From NCBI RefSeq assembly GCF_002895925.1, contig NZ_NWUO01000017.1:1-64000 (forward strand): a stretch of DNA of 64,000 nt. The letters are read 5' to 3'. Source of the stretch: Mixta theicola. Its GTDB lineage: Bacteria > Pseudomonadota > Gammaproteobacteria > Enterobacterales > Enterobacteriaceae. Below the pieces are notes generated by a model. It saw nothing but the letters and a program-made list of their open reading frames with translations, ran no database searches and had not been told where the DNA came from. This document shows, one piece after another, positions 57,088 through 64,000 of this stretch; within the stretch, counting starts at the first letter, position 1, and each line of letters begins with the position of its first letter. The position numbers and the translations under genes are program-made.

Positions 57088-57148
57088 ATAAGAGCTGGGT
57101 CAGTGAGGATCATCAGGGCCCGACTCATCCTGCAACGAGGAGATAAGA

Positions 57149-58624
57149 ATGGCGGTAACACAAACAGCCCAGGCATGCGATCTGGTTATTTTCGGTGCTA
57201 AGGGCGATCTGGCGCGCCGTAAATTGCTGCCTTCCCTGTACCAGCTGGAGAAGGCGGGGCAGATTCATGAACAGAGCCGCATTATCGGCGTTGGACGCGC
57301 GGAATGGGACAAGGCGGCGTACACCAAAGTAGTACGCGAAGCGCTGGAAACGTTCATGAAAGAAAAAATCGACGAAGCGCTGTGGGATCGCCTCAGCAGT
57401 CGCCTCGATTTTTGTAACCTGGACGTTAACGACACCTCGCATTTTCCGCGTCTGGGTAAAATGCTGGATCAAAAGAATCGCGTAACCATTAACTATTTTG
57501 CGATGCCGCCCAGCACTTTCGGCGCTATCTGCAAAGGTTTGGGCCAGGCGAAGCTGAATGCCAGACCGGCGCGCGTCGTGATGGAAAAACCGCTCGGCAC
57601 CTCGCTGGAAACCTCGCAGGAAATCAACGATCAGGTTGGTGAATATTTTGAAGAGAGCCAGGTGTTCCGCATCGACCACTATCTGGGTAAAGAAACGGTT
57701 CTTAACCTGCTGGCGCTGCGCTTCGCTAACTCCCTGTTTGCCAATAACTGGGATAACCGCACTATCGATCATGTCCAAATCACCGTAGCGGAAGAGGTCG
57801 GGATTGAAGGCCGCTGGGGCTATTTTGATAAAGCCGGCCAGATGCGCGATATGATCCAGAACCATCTGCTGCAGATTCTGACCATGATTGCTATGTCGCC
57901 GCCGTCCGACCTGAGCGCTGACAGCATTCGTGATGAAAAAGTAAAAGTGCTGCGCTCGTTGCGTCGCATCGATCACACCAACGTGCGTGACAAAACGGTG
58001 CGCGGCCAGTATACCGCCGGGTTTGTGCAGGGCAAAAAAGTGCCTGGCTATCTGGAAGAAGAGGGCGCCAACAAAACCAGCAATACGGAAACCTTCGTTT
58101 CTGTTCGCGTTGATATTGATAACTGGCGCTGGGCTGGGGTGCCGTTCTATCTGCGCACCGGTAAGCGCCTGCCGACCAAATGCTCGGAAGTGGTGGTTTA
58201 TTTCAAAAATCCGGAAATGAATCTGTTTAAGGATTCCTGGCAGGAGCTGCCGCAGAACAAGCTGACGATCCGCCTGCAGCCGGATGAAGGGGTGGATATT
58301 GAGATCCTGAACAAAGTTCCCGGTCTCGATCATAAACACAATCTGCAGACCACCAAGCTGGATCTGAGCTACTCAGAAACCTTCAACCAGTCCCATCTGG
58401 CCGATGCCTATGAGCGTTTGCTGCTGGAAACCATGCGCGGTATTCAGGCGCTGTTTGTACGTCGTGATGAGGTGGAAGCCGCGTGGAAATGGGTCGATTC
58501 CATTGTTGATGCCTGGGCGGCAGATAACGATGCGCCTAAGCCTTATCAGGCCGGAACCTGGGGCCCGGTCGCGTCGGTGGCGATGATCACCCGCGATGGC
58601 CGTTCCTGGAACGAGTTTGAATAA
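57149..58624 (+). CDS. zwf: Glucose-6-phosphate 1-dehydrogenase
   Basis: First step of the pentose-phosphate pathway: glucose 6-phosphate to 6-phosphogluconolactone with NADP. 491 residues (same as E. coli). Coenzyme motif [24 protein letters not shown], and the active-site [15 protein letters not shown] precedes ATG 57149. Ends in a strong terminator before eda. Confidence 0.97.
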   Translation: MAVTQTAQACDLVIFGAKGDLARRKLLPSLYQLEKAGQIHEQSRIIGVGRAEWDKAAYTKVVREALETFMKEKIDEALWDRLSSRLDFCNLDVNDTSHFPRLGKMLDQKNRVTINYFAMPPSTFGAICKGLGQAKLNARPARVVMEKPLGTSLETSQEINDQVGEYFEESQVFRIDHYLGKETVLNLLALRFANSLFANNWDNRTIDHVQITVAEEVGIEGRWGYFDKAGQMRDMIQNHLLQILTMIAMSPPSDLSADSIRDEKVKVLRSLRRIDHTNVRDKTVRGQYTAGFVQGKKVPGYLEEEGANKTSNTETFVSVRVDIDNWRWAGVPFYLRTGKRLPTKCSEVVVYFKNPEMNLFKDSWQELPQNKLTIRLQPDEGVDIEILNKVPGLDHKHNLQTTKLDLSYSETFNQSHLADAYERLLLETMRGIQALFVRRDEVEAAWKWVDSIVDAWAADNDAPKPYQAGTWGPVASVAMITRDGRSWNEFE

Positions 58625-58637
58625 ACAGAACAGTGCT

Positions 58638-58664
58638 AAGCCCGCGTAATGCGGGCTTTTTTTT
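58638..58664 (+). terminator. Terminator of zwf
   Basis: AAGCCCGC/GCGGGCTT (58638-58658, GTAAT loop) followed by a run of T. Confidence 0.9.
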
Positions 58665-58833
58665 GCTCTGGGAAATTGCCTGAAAAAATGAACCACAGTT
58701 TCAAAAAATGTTTAAGCGCGTGGACGCCTGCTGTAAAAATCAGGTATGGTAGTGACCGTTTTCTTTGCCGCGCAGATGCGCGCTATTATTGCCAGTGGTC
58801 GGATAGTTCGCTGGCCTGACAGGAGAAAGTGCG

Positions 58834-59472
58834 ATGAAAAACTGGAAAACGAGTGCCGAAGCGATCCTGACAACGGGACCGGTAGTGCCGGTTATCGTAG
58901 TAAATAAACTGGAACATGCGGTGCCAATGGCGAAAGCGCTGGTGGCGGGCGGCGTTCGCGTACTGGAAGTCACCCTGCGCACGCCGGTGGCGATGGATGC
59001 GCTTAAAGCCATTATTCAGGAAGTGCCGGACGCAATCGTCGGCGCCGGAACGGTGATCAATACCCAGCAGCTGACAGAAGTCACTGCGGCGGGCGCCCGG
59101 TTTGTTATTAGCCCCGGTCTTACTGAACCGCTGCTGCAGGCGGCGGTGGAAGGCACCGTTCCGTTGATTCCGGGTATCAGCACCGTTTCTGAATTAATGA
59201 CCGGTATGCAGTATGGCCTGCGCGAATTTAAATTTTTCCCGGCGGAAGCCAACGGCGGCGTAAAAGCCTTACAGGCGATCGGCGGGCCTTTCCCACAGGT
59301 GCGTTTCTGCCCGACGGGCGGCATCTCACCGGGCAACTACCGTGACTATCTGGCGCTGAAAAGCGTGCTGTGCATCGGCGGCTCCTGGCTGGTGCCAAAC
59401 GATGCGCTGGAGAGCGGCGATTATCAGCGGATTACCGAGCTGGCGCGTGAAGCGGTGGCAGGCGCTCGCTAA
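58834..59472 (+). CDS. eda: KHG/KDPG aldolase Eda
   Basis: Splits 2-keto-3-deoxy-6-phosphogluconate to pyruvate and glyceraldehyde 3-phosphate; also acts on 4-hydroxy-2-ketoglutarate. 212 residues (E. coli 213). Active-site Glu45 and Arg49 (LEVTLRT) and Schiff-base Lys133 (EFKFFPAE) are present. In E. coli edd lies between zwf and eda; here only 209 bases separate them and edd is absent, so KDPG must come from another dehydratase or from sugar-acid breakdown. Confidence 0.96.
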   Translation: MKNWKTSAEAILTTGPVVPVIVVNKLEHAVPMAKALVAGGVRVLEVTLRTPVAMDALKAIIQEVPDAIVGAGTVINTQQLTEVTAAGARFVISPGLTEPLLQAAVEGTVPLIPGISTVSELMTGMQYGLREFKFFPAEANGGVKALQAIGGPFPQVRFCPTGGISPGNYRDYLALKSVLCIGGSWLVPNDALESGDYQRITELAREAVAGAR

Positions 59473-59479
59473 GCGCCAG

Positions 59480-59502
59480 GGCTCTCCCGCTGCGGGAGAG
59501 CC
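59480..59502 (+). terminator. Terminator of eda
   Basis: GGCTCTCCC/GGGAGAGCC around a GCTGC loop, followed by GTTTCG. A strong stem, with a short T stretch. 59503-59750 holds no recognisable gene. Confidence 0.65.
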
Positions 59503-59751
59503 GTTTCGCGCCCCGGAGCGCTGCTGCACCATTCCCTTCCTTAACGCTTTCCATCGTCGCCACGCCCGCCCGTCAATGTCCGGTTCACCTGGACCTAACA
59601 GCATCGACGCGTCGCTCCCTGACGCAGCGCAGTGCCAGACATCGCCATAGTATCTGACTGAAAAATAAAGCGTAAAAAAGCGTGCATCAGATACGCAAAC
59701 GGTGGTGCTGACAGCTGCGGGGAAAGCTTGATCTCAGGATTTTGCCTGTTA

Positions 59752-59771
59752 TACTGTATAAAAATACAGTA
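59752..59771 (+). promoter_or_regulatory. LexA (SOS) box of yebG
   Basis: TACTGTATAAAAATACAGTA contains the exact LexA core CTGT-N8-ACAG (59754-59769) within an extended palindrome, 17 bases before the yebG start. Matches the known SOS control of yebG in E. coli. Confidence 0.93.
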
Positions 59772-59787
59772 TAACCCGAGGTGAGTC

Positions 59788-60129
59788 ATGGCGGTTGAAA
59801 CCAAATTTGTTGTGGTCAGAAAAGGTGAAGAAAAAATGACATTTGCCAGTAAAAAAGAAGCAGACGCATACGACAAAATGCTCGATATGGCTGAAGCTTT
59901 TACTGACTGGCTGGTGCAAAGCGAGCTGCCGCTGGAAGAAGCCCAGCTGGAAAACCTGGGTCTGTTCCTGGCGGAACAAAAAGATGCGGTACAGCATATT
60001 TTGCGTACCAGCAAGCTGCCGGAAGCGCAGCCAGCCGTAAAAGCGCCAAAAGCCACGGCGGCGGAAACGGACGCCGGTAAAGCGCAAGACGAAGCCGGTA
60101 AAAAAGTACGCGCGGTTAAGGCCGCCTGA
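59788..60129 (+). CDS. yebG: SOS-induced protein YebG
   Basis: 113 residues (E. coli 96; the extra length is a low-complexity Ala/Lys tail after residue ~80). N-terminal AVETKFVVVRKGEEKMTFAS and ADAYDKMLDMAEAFTDWL match the family. A DNA-damage-induced protein of unclear function. GAGG lies ten bases before the ATG, and the LexA box covers the promoter. Confidence 0.92.
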   Translation: MAVETKFVVVRKGEEKMTFASKKEADAYDKMLDMAEAFTDWLVQSELPLEEAQLENLGLFLAEQKDAVQHILRTSKLPEAQPAVKAPKATAAETDAGKAQDEAGKKVRAVKAA

Positions 60130-60468
60130 ACAACCCGCCGGATTAACATTGCAGCCTGGCGAATATCAGCCACACTTTCCTGATAAAGATGTTAAGCAAA
60201 GTGGGATGCGCGCTATCCGTTCATTCCATCTTCTTTATACAAAGATAAGCTGAGTGATATAGCGATGCGGCCAGGCAGCCTCTTCGCCGCGCTTTTGGCG
60301 TTCTGTTCGCTACCGGCGGCACGGTCGCCGTGGCCGACAGCGGCCTGTTCTTCACCGCCTGGCGCCGCTCCGGAAATCTCTGGCGCGGCGTTTTTCGCAA
60401 TTGCTCTCGCTTATGCTTCCTGACGCCCGGTGTTTCAGACTAAGGCACACATCACCAAAGGAGAGCGT
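60130..60468. other. Intergenic region upstream of yebE
   Basis: 339 bases without a supported gene. It contains the yebE promoter. E. coli yebE is under Cpx control, but I could not point to a clear CpxR box here. Confidence 0.4.
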
Positions 60469-61140
60469 ATGAGTAACTGGCTGCAGCAGGTGCAAAAAAT
60501 ATTGAGCAATACGGCAATTGGCAACGCGGGCGCAAAAGCGCAGGGCGGCAGCGAAGGATTAAGTAAAATGCTGGCGCCTGGCGCGCTCGGTAGCCTGGCC
60601 GGAATGCTTATTTCCAACAAATCTTCCCGTAACCTGTTAAGCAAATACGGTAAAAACGCGCTGGTTATCGGCGGCAGCGCGGCGGCTGGCGTTCTGCTGT
60701 GGAATAAATACAAGCAGCGCGTCCGCGAGGCCCATCAGCATGAGCCGCAGTTTGGTCAGCAGGCTACGCCGGTCGATCAGCGTGCGGAGCGTTTGATTAC
60801 CGCGCTGGTGTTCGCTGCTAAAAGCGACGGACATATTGATGGCGAGGAACGTCAGGCCATTGAGCAAAATATTCATCAGGCGGGTTACGGCGAGCAGGCG
60901 GAAGCGCTGATCCAGCAGGCGATTAACCGTCCACTGGATCCACACTGGCTGGCTCAGGAAATAAAAAATGAGGAAGAGGCGCTGGAGCTTTACTTTCTTA
61001 GCTGCGCGGCTATCAATACCGATCACTTTATGGAACGCAGCTATCTGAAAGAGCTGGGCGATGCGTTAAAGATCCCGATGGACGTGCGGGAGGATATTGA
61101 AAAAGATATTCGAACCGAAAAAGAGAAGCTTCCGTCCTGA
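60469..61140 (+). CDS. yebE: YebE, DUF533/TerB-like inner-membrane protein
   Basis: 223 residues from ATG 60469 (AAAGGAGA just upstream; the longer frame from 60430 is not conserved); E. coli 219. N-terminal [11 protein letters not shown], a Gly/Ala-rich membrane segment ([19 protein letters not shown]), and a C-terminal TerB-like domain ([20 protein letters not shown]). Function unknown; in E. coli it belongs to the envelope-stress regulon. Confidence 0.92.
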   Translation: MSNWLQQVQKILSNTAIGNAGAKAQGGSEGLSKMLAPGALGSLAGMLISNKSSRNLLSKYGKNALVIGGSAAAGVLLWNKYKQRVREAHQHEPQFGQQATPVDQRAERLITALVFAAKSDGHIDGEERQAIEQNIHQAGYGEQAEALIQQAINRPLDPHWLAQEIKNEEEALELYFLSCAAINTDHFMERSYLKELGDALKIPMDVREDIEKDIRTEKEKLPS

Positions 61141-61276
61141 CCGCCACAGTTAGGGCCTGTCGCAGCCTGGCGGCGGGCTGTCAGCCCTTCATCTCCTGCT
61201 TTTTGCCGCTGCCGCTTGGCAATCATGGTCTTAGCTGCCAACCTTAAGGTATGTATGTCTGAAAACAGTAAACGTT

Positions 61277-63340
61277 ATGATGCCACCGAAAGCTAAAAAA
61301 GTTCCTTACGAAATGACGCTGCATGATGATACCCGCGTCGATAATTATTACTGGCTGCGCGATGACCAGCGTGAAGATCCTGAGGTGCTGGATTATCTGC
61401 ACGCTGAAAATAGCTATGGCCATAAGGTGATGCTGACACAAAAGGCGCTGCAGGATCGTCTGCTGAAAGAAATGGTCGGACGTATTTCGCCGCAGGATTA
61501 TTCTGTGCCTTACGTGAAAAACGGCTATCGCTATCAGAGTCGCTATGAGGCCGGTAACGAATACGCAATTTATTTCCGCCAGCCCGCACAGACCGAAACG
61601 CCCGATGAGTGGGAAGTGCTGCTCGATGCGAACCAGCGCGCCGCCCACAGCGAGTTTTATACCATGGGCGCGCTCGATATTAGCCCCGATAACCGCATTA
61701 TGGCGCTGGCTGAGGATTTCCTGTCGCGTCGTCAGTACGGTATTCGTTTCCGTAATCTGGAAACCGGCAACTGGTATCCTGAAGTGCTGGAAAACGTCTC
61801 CGCCAGCTTTGCCTGGGTTAACGATTCGAAAACGCTGTATTACGTGCGTAAAGATAAACAGACGCTGCTGCCGTATCAGGTGTGGCGACATAATATTGGC
61901 ACGCCGCAGCGGGATGATGAGCTGGTCTTTGAAGAGAACGACGACACGTTCTACCTCAGCGTGCATAAGACGACCTCGGAACATTTTATTCTTATTGCGC
62001 TGCACAGCACCACCACTACCGAAATTCATCTGCTGGATGCGGAGTATGCCGATGCGCGTCCCCGCGTTTTTGTGCCGCGTCGCAAAGGCCATGAATATAC
62101 CCTCGATCATTACGATCACCGTTTCTGGCTGCGCTCAAATCGCGAAGGGAAAAACTTCGGTCTGTACCGTACCAGCTACCTGGATGAGTCGCGCTGGGAA
62201 ACCATTATCGCGCCGCGCGATCACGTGGTGATGGAGGATTTCCAGCTGTTTCGTGACTGGCTGGTGGTTGAGGAGCGGCAGCGTGGGCTTTCCAGCCTGC
62301 GGCAGATCTGCTGGCGTACCGGAGAAACCTTTGGGATCGCCTTTGACGATCCGGCCTATGTTACCTGGCTGGCCTATAACGCCTCGCCGGAAACCTGCAA
62401 ACTGCGCTACGGCTATTCATCCATGACCACGCCGACCACGCTGTTTGAACTGGATATGGATACCGGCGAGCGGCGCGTATTAAAACAAACGCAGATTAAC
62501 GGCTTTGATTCGGCTAACTATAAAAGCGAGCATTTATGGATTAAAGCGCGTGACGGCGTGGAAGTGCCGGTCTCGCTGGTGTATCACCGCCAGCATTATC
62601 AGCCGGGTAAAAACCCAATGCTGGTATATGGCTATGGCTCTTACGGCACGATTATGGATGCAGATTTCAGCTCCAGCCGCCTCAGCCTGCTGGATCGCGG
62701 CTTTATCTATGCGCTGGTTCATGTGCGCGGCGGCGGCGAACTGGGGCAGCAGTGGTATGACGACGGGCGTCTGCTGAACAAGATGAATACCTTTAATGAC
62801 TTCCTTGACGTGACCGATGCGCTGGTTCAACAGGGCTATGGCGATCCGCAGCGGTTGTACGCGATGGGCGGCAGCGCGGGCGGGCTGCTGATGGGCACGG
62901 TGATCAACCTCCAGCCTGAGCGCTTTCATGGCGTAGTGGCTCAGGTGCCGTTTGTGGATGTCGTCACCACCATGCTGGATGAGTCGATTCCGCTGACGAC
63001 CGGCGAATATGACGAATGGGGCAACCCCAACGACCCGCAGTATTATCAATATATGAAGCAATACAGCCCTTACGATAACGTTACGGCTCAACCTTACCCG
63101 CATATGCTGGTGACGACAGGCCTGCACGATTCTCAGGTGCAGTACTGGGAGCCGGCCAAATGGGTAGCTAAGCTGCGCGAACAGAAGACTGATGAAAATC
63201 TGCTGCTGCTGTGTACCGATATGGACTCCGGCCACGGTGGGAAATCAGGGCGTTTTAAATCCTACGAAGGCGTCTCGCTGGAGTTTGCTTTCATTATCGG
63301 CCTGGCGCAGGATACGCTGCGCGGCAGCAGCGGCTATTAA
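61277..63340 (+). CDS. ptrB: Oligopeptidase B (protease II)
   Basis: Serine peptidase of the prolyl oligopeptidase family that cuts short peptides after Lys/Arg. 687 residues (E. coli 686). N-terminal beta-propeller ([11 protein letters not shown] onward); C-terminal alpha/beta hydrolase with nucleophile Ser533 ([11 protein letters not shown]), Asp in [12 protein letters not shown] and His in [13 protein letters not shown] 61277 and ATG 61280 are both possible starts. Tail overlaps exoX by four bases. Confidence 0.96.
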   Translation: MMPPKAKKVPYEMTLHDDTRVDNYYWLRDDQREDPEVLDYLHAENSYGHKVMLTQKALQDRLLKEMVGRISPQDYSVPYVKNGYRYQSRYEAGNEYAIYFRQPAQTETPDEWEVLLDANQRAAHSEFYTMGALDISPDNRIMALAEDFLSRRQYGIRFRNLETGNWYPEVLENVSASFAWVNDSKTLYYVRKDKQTLLPYQVWRHNIGTPQRDDELVFEENDDTFYLSVHKTTSEHFILIALHSTTTTEIHLLDAEYADARPRVFVPRRKGHEYTLDHYDHRFWLRSNREGKNFGLYRTSYLDESRWETIIAPRDHVVMEDFQLFRDWLVVEERQRGLSSLRQICWRTGETFGIAFDDPAYVTWLAYNASPETCKLRYGYSSMTTPTTLFELDMDTGERRVLKQTQINGFDSANYKSEHLWIKARDGVEVPVSLVYHRQHYQPGKNPMLVYGYGSYGTIMDADFSSSRLSLLDRGFIYALVHVRGGGELGQQWYDDGRLLNKMNTFNDFLDVTDALVQQGYGDPQRLYAMGGSAGGLLMGTVINLQPERFHGVVAQVPFVDVVTTMLDESIPLTTGEYDEWGNPNDPQYYQYMKQYSPYDNVTAQPYPHMLVTTGLHDSQVQYWEPAKWVAKLREQKTDENLLLLCTDMDSGHGGKSGRFKSYEGVSLEFAFIIGLAQDTLRGSSGY

Positions 63341-64000
63341 TCGTCAGCCTGGCTAACCTGCTTTTGCAAGGCGTTACGCAGGGCAGGTTTAAGATCCGGG
63401 ATAGCTTCAAGCATCCAGCGCAGATAGCCCGGATCGCGCTTAGCCACCTCCGCAACCGAACGCCCGCGATACTTACCGAATGGCATGACTTCCGCCGCCG
63501 TTTGCTGCATGCGCGCAGCCATAAGCGACGCATCCCAGCCGGAAGTTTCCATAATGCGTATCAGCAGCGCGGCGGTGACGTAACAGTCATAGAGCGCCCG
63601 GTGCGCATGCAGGTCGGCTGGCGGCGTAATATTCAGCTGCAGGTGCTGACGCAGCGCCTGGTTGCCATAGGTTAAACCGGGCCACAGCTGGCGCGCCAGC
63701 TTCATGGTACAAATCCATTCGCCATGCATTTCCGGCAGCATACGCCGATCGAAGCTGGCGTTATGCGCCACGTAATAAGGGCTACCGTGATAACGGCCGA
63801 TCAATGTTTCAATCGGCGGCTTATTTGCTACCATCGCTTCACTGATGCGATGTATTGCCATCGCCTGACGGCTGATCGGCCGGTCCGGACGAACCAGATC
63901 GCTCATTGGATTGACTATCTGGCCGTCAATCACATCGACGGAAGCAATTTCCACGATACCGCCCTGTAAACCACAGGTTTCAGTATCAATAACGCGTAGC
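63337..64000 (-). CDS. exoX: Exodeoxyribonuclease X (5' end cut by window edge)
   Basis: DnaQ-like 3'-5' exonuclease active in mismatch repair and DNA repair. The reading frame continues past the usual internal start to the window edge: residues before [11 protein letters not shown] read [15 protein letters not shown], which contains the first Asp and Glu (DTE) of the exonuclease site. The G of the ATG is base 64000, so only the first two bases of the gene are missing. Later motifs [28 protein letters not shown] and a C-terminal [20 protein letters not shown] domain are intact. Confidence 0.95.
   Translation of the reverse strand, partial: LRVIDTETCGLQGGIVEIASVDVIDGQIVNPMSDLVRPDRPISRQAMAIHRISEAMVANKPPIETLIGRYHGSPYYVAHNASFDRRMLPEMHGEWICTMKLARQLWPGLTYGNQALRQHLQLNITPPADLHAHRALYDCYVTAALLIRIMETSGWDASLMAARMQQTAAEVMPFGKYRGRSVAEVAKRDPGYLRWMLEAIPDLKPALRNALQKQVSQADD

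Noticed and set aside
57125-58339. 404-codon minus-strand frame opposite zwf
   Set aside because: Mirror frame of zwf with no recognisable domain; GC-rich third positions keep it open.

Overview
The window looks like chromosome from an enterobacterium of the Pantoea/Mixta/Erwinia group (Erwiniaceae). The core genes read like their E. coli counterparts and keep E. coli-like local order (che-flh; argS-yecM-cutC; cmoAB-yecE-yecD-aspS-nudB-yebC-ruvCAB-znu-mepM-lpxM; pykA-hexR-zwf-eda-yebG-yebE-ptrB-exoX). The dfoJ-dfoA-dfoC desferrioxamine operon, with its fused dfoC, is typical of Erwiniaceae. The species cannot be fixed from the sequence alone.

Layout. 1-8417: chemotaxis and flagellar export genes (MCP end, cheR, cheB, cheY, cheZ, flhB, flhA, flhE). 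A backwards, decaying effector/immunity-like cassette (Tlde1/DUF2778 family plus a small membrane protein) sits between cheZ and flhB. 8418-14776: a low-GC family 25 glycosyltransferase, argS, a 40-residue membrane protein, yecM, a MalY/PatB-type PLP enzyme and cutC. 15050-30235: an accessory block. It holds an orphan lipoprotein; a seven-frame minus-strand operon for uptake and oxidation of a glycerol-like substrate (MFS permease, FGGY kinase, glycerol-3-phosphate dehydrogenase, alkylglycerone-phosphate-synthase-like flavoenzyme, GlpP-type antiterminator, a truncated monooxygenase leader, iron alcohol dehydrogenase); an IS3-family transposase relic; and a compact phage-derived cassette (repressor diverging from lysozyme, holin-like protein and a beta-helix spike).

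30312-46930: conserved housekeeping genes for tRNA wobble modification (cmoA, cmoB), aspS, nudB, the ruv system, zinc import (znuABC with a Zur box), mepM and lpxM. Between cmoA and yecE a cassette of a HExxH protein plus a lipoprotein has been tandemly duplicated together with the 3' end of yecE. The second HExxH gene and the resident yecE are both frameshifted.

47061-53853: an iron-regulated desferrioxamine operon (dfoJ, dfoA, dfoC and a downstream MdfA-like exporter) with a Fur box inside its promoter. 54147-64000: glycolytic, pentose-phosphate and Entner-Doudoroff genes (pykA, hexR, zwf, eda, with edd missing at this locus), the SOS gene yebG behind a LexA box, yebE, ptrB and exoX, which runs off the right edge two bases before its start codon is complete.

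The strongest unusual points are three candidate toxin/effector or lysis modules lodged in core gene strings (cheZ|flhB, cmoA|yecE, and the repressor-lysozyme-holin-spike cassette) and the leader-hairpin/GlpP arrangement of the glycerol-type operon.
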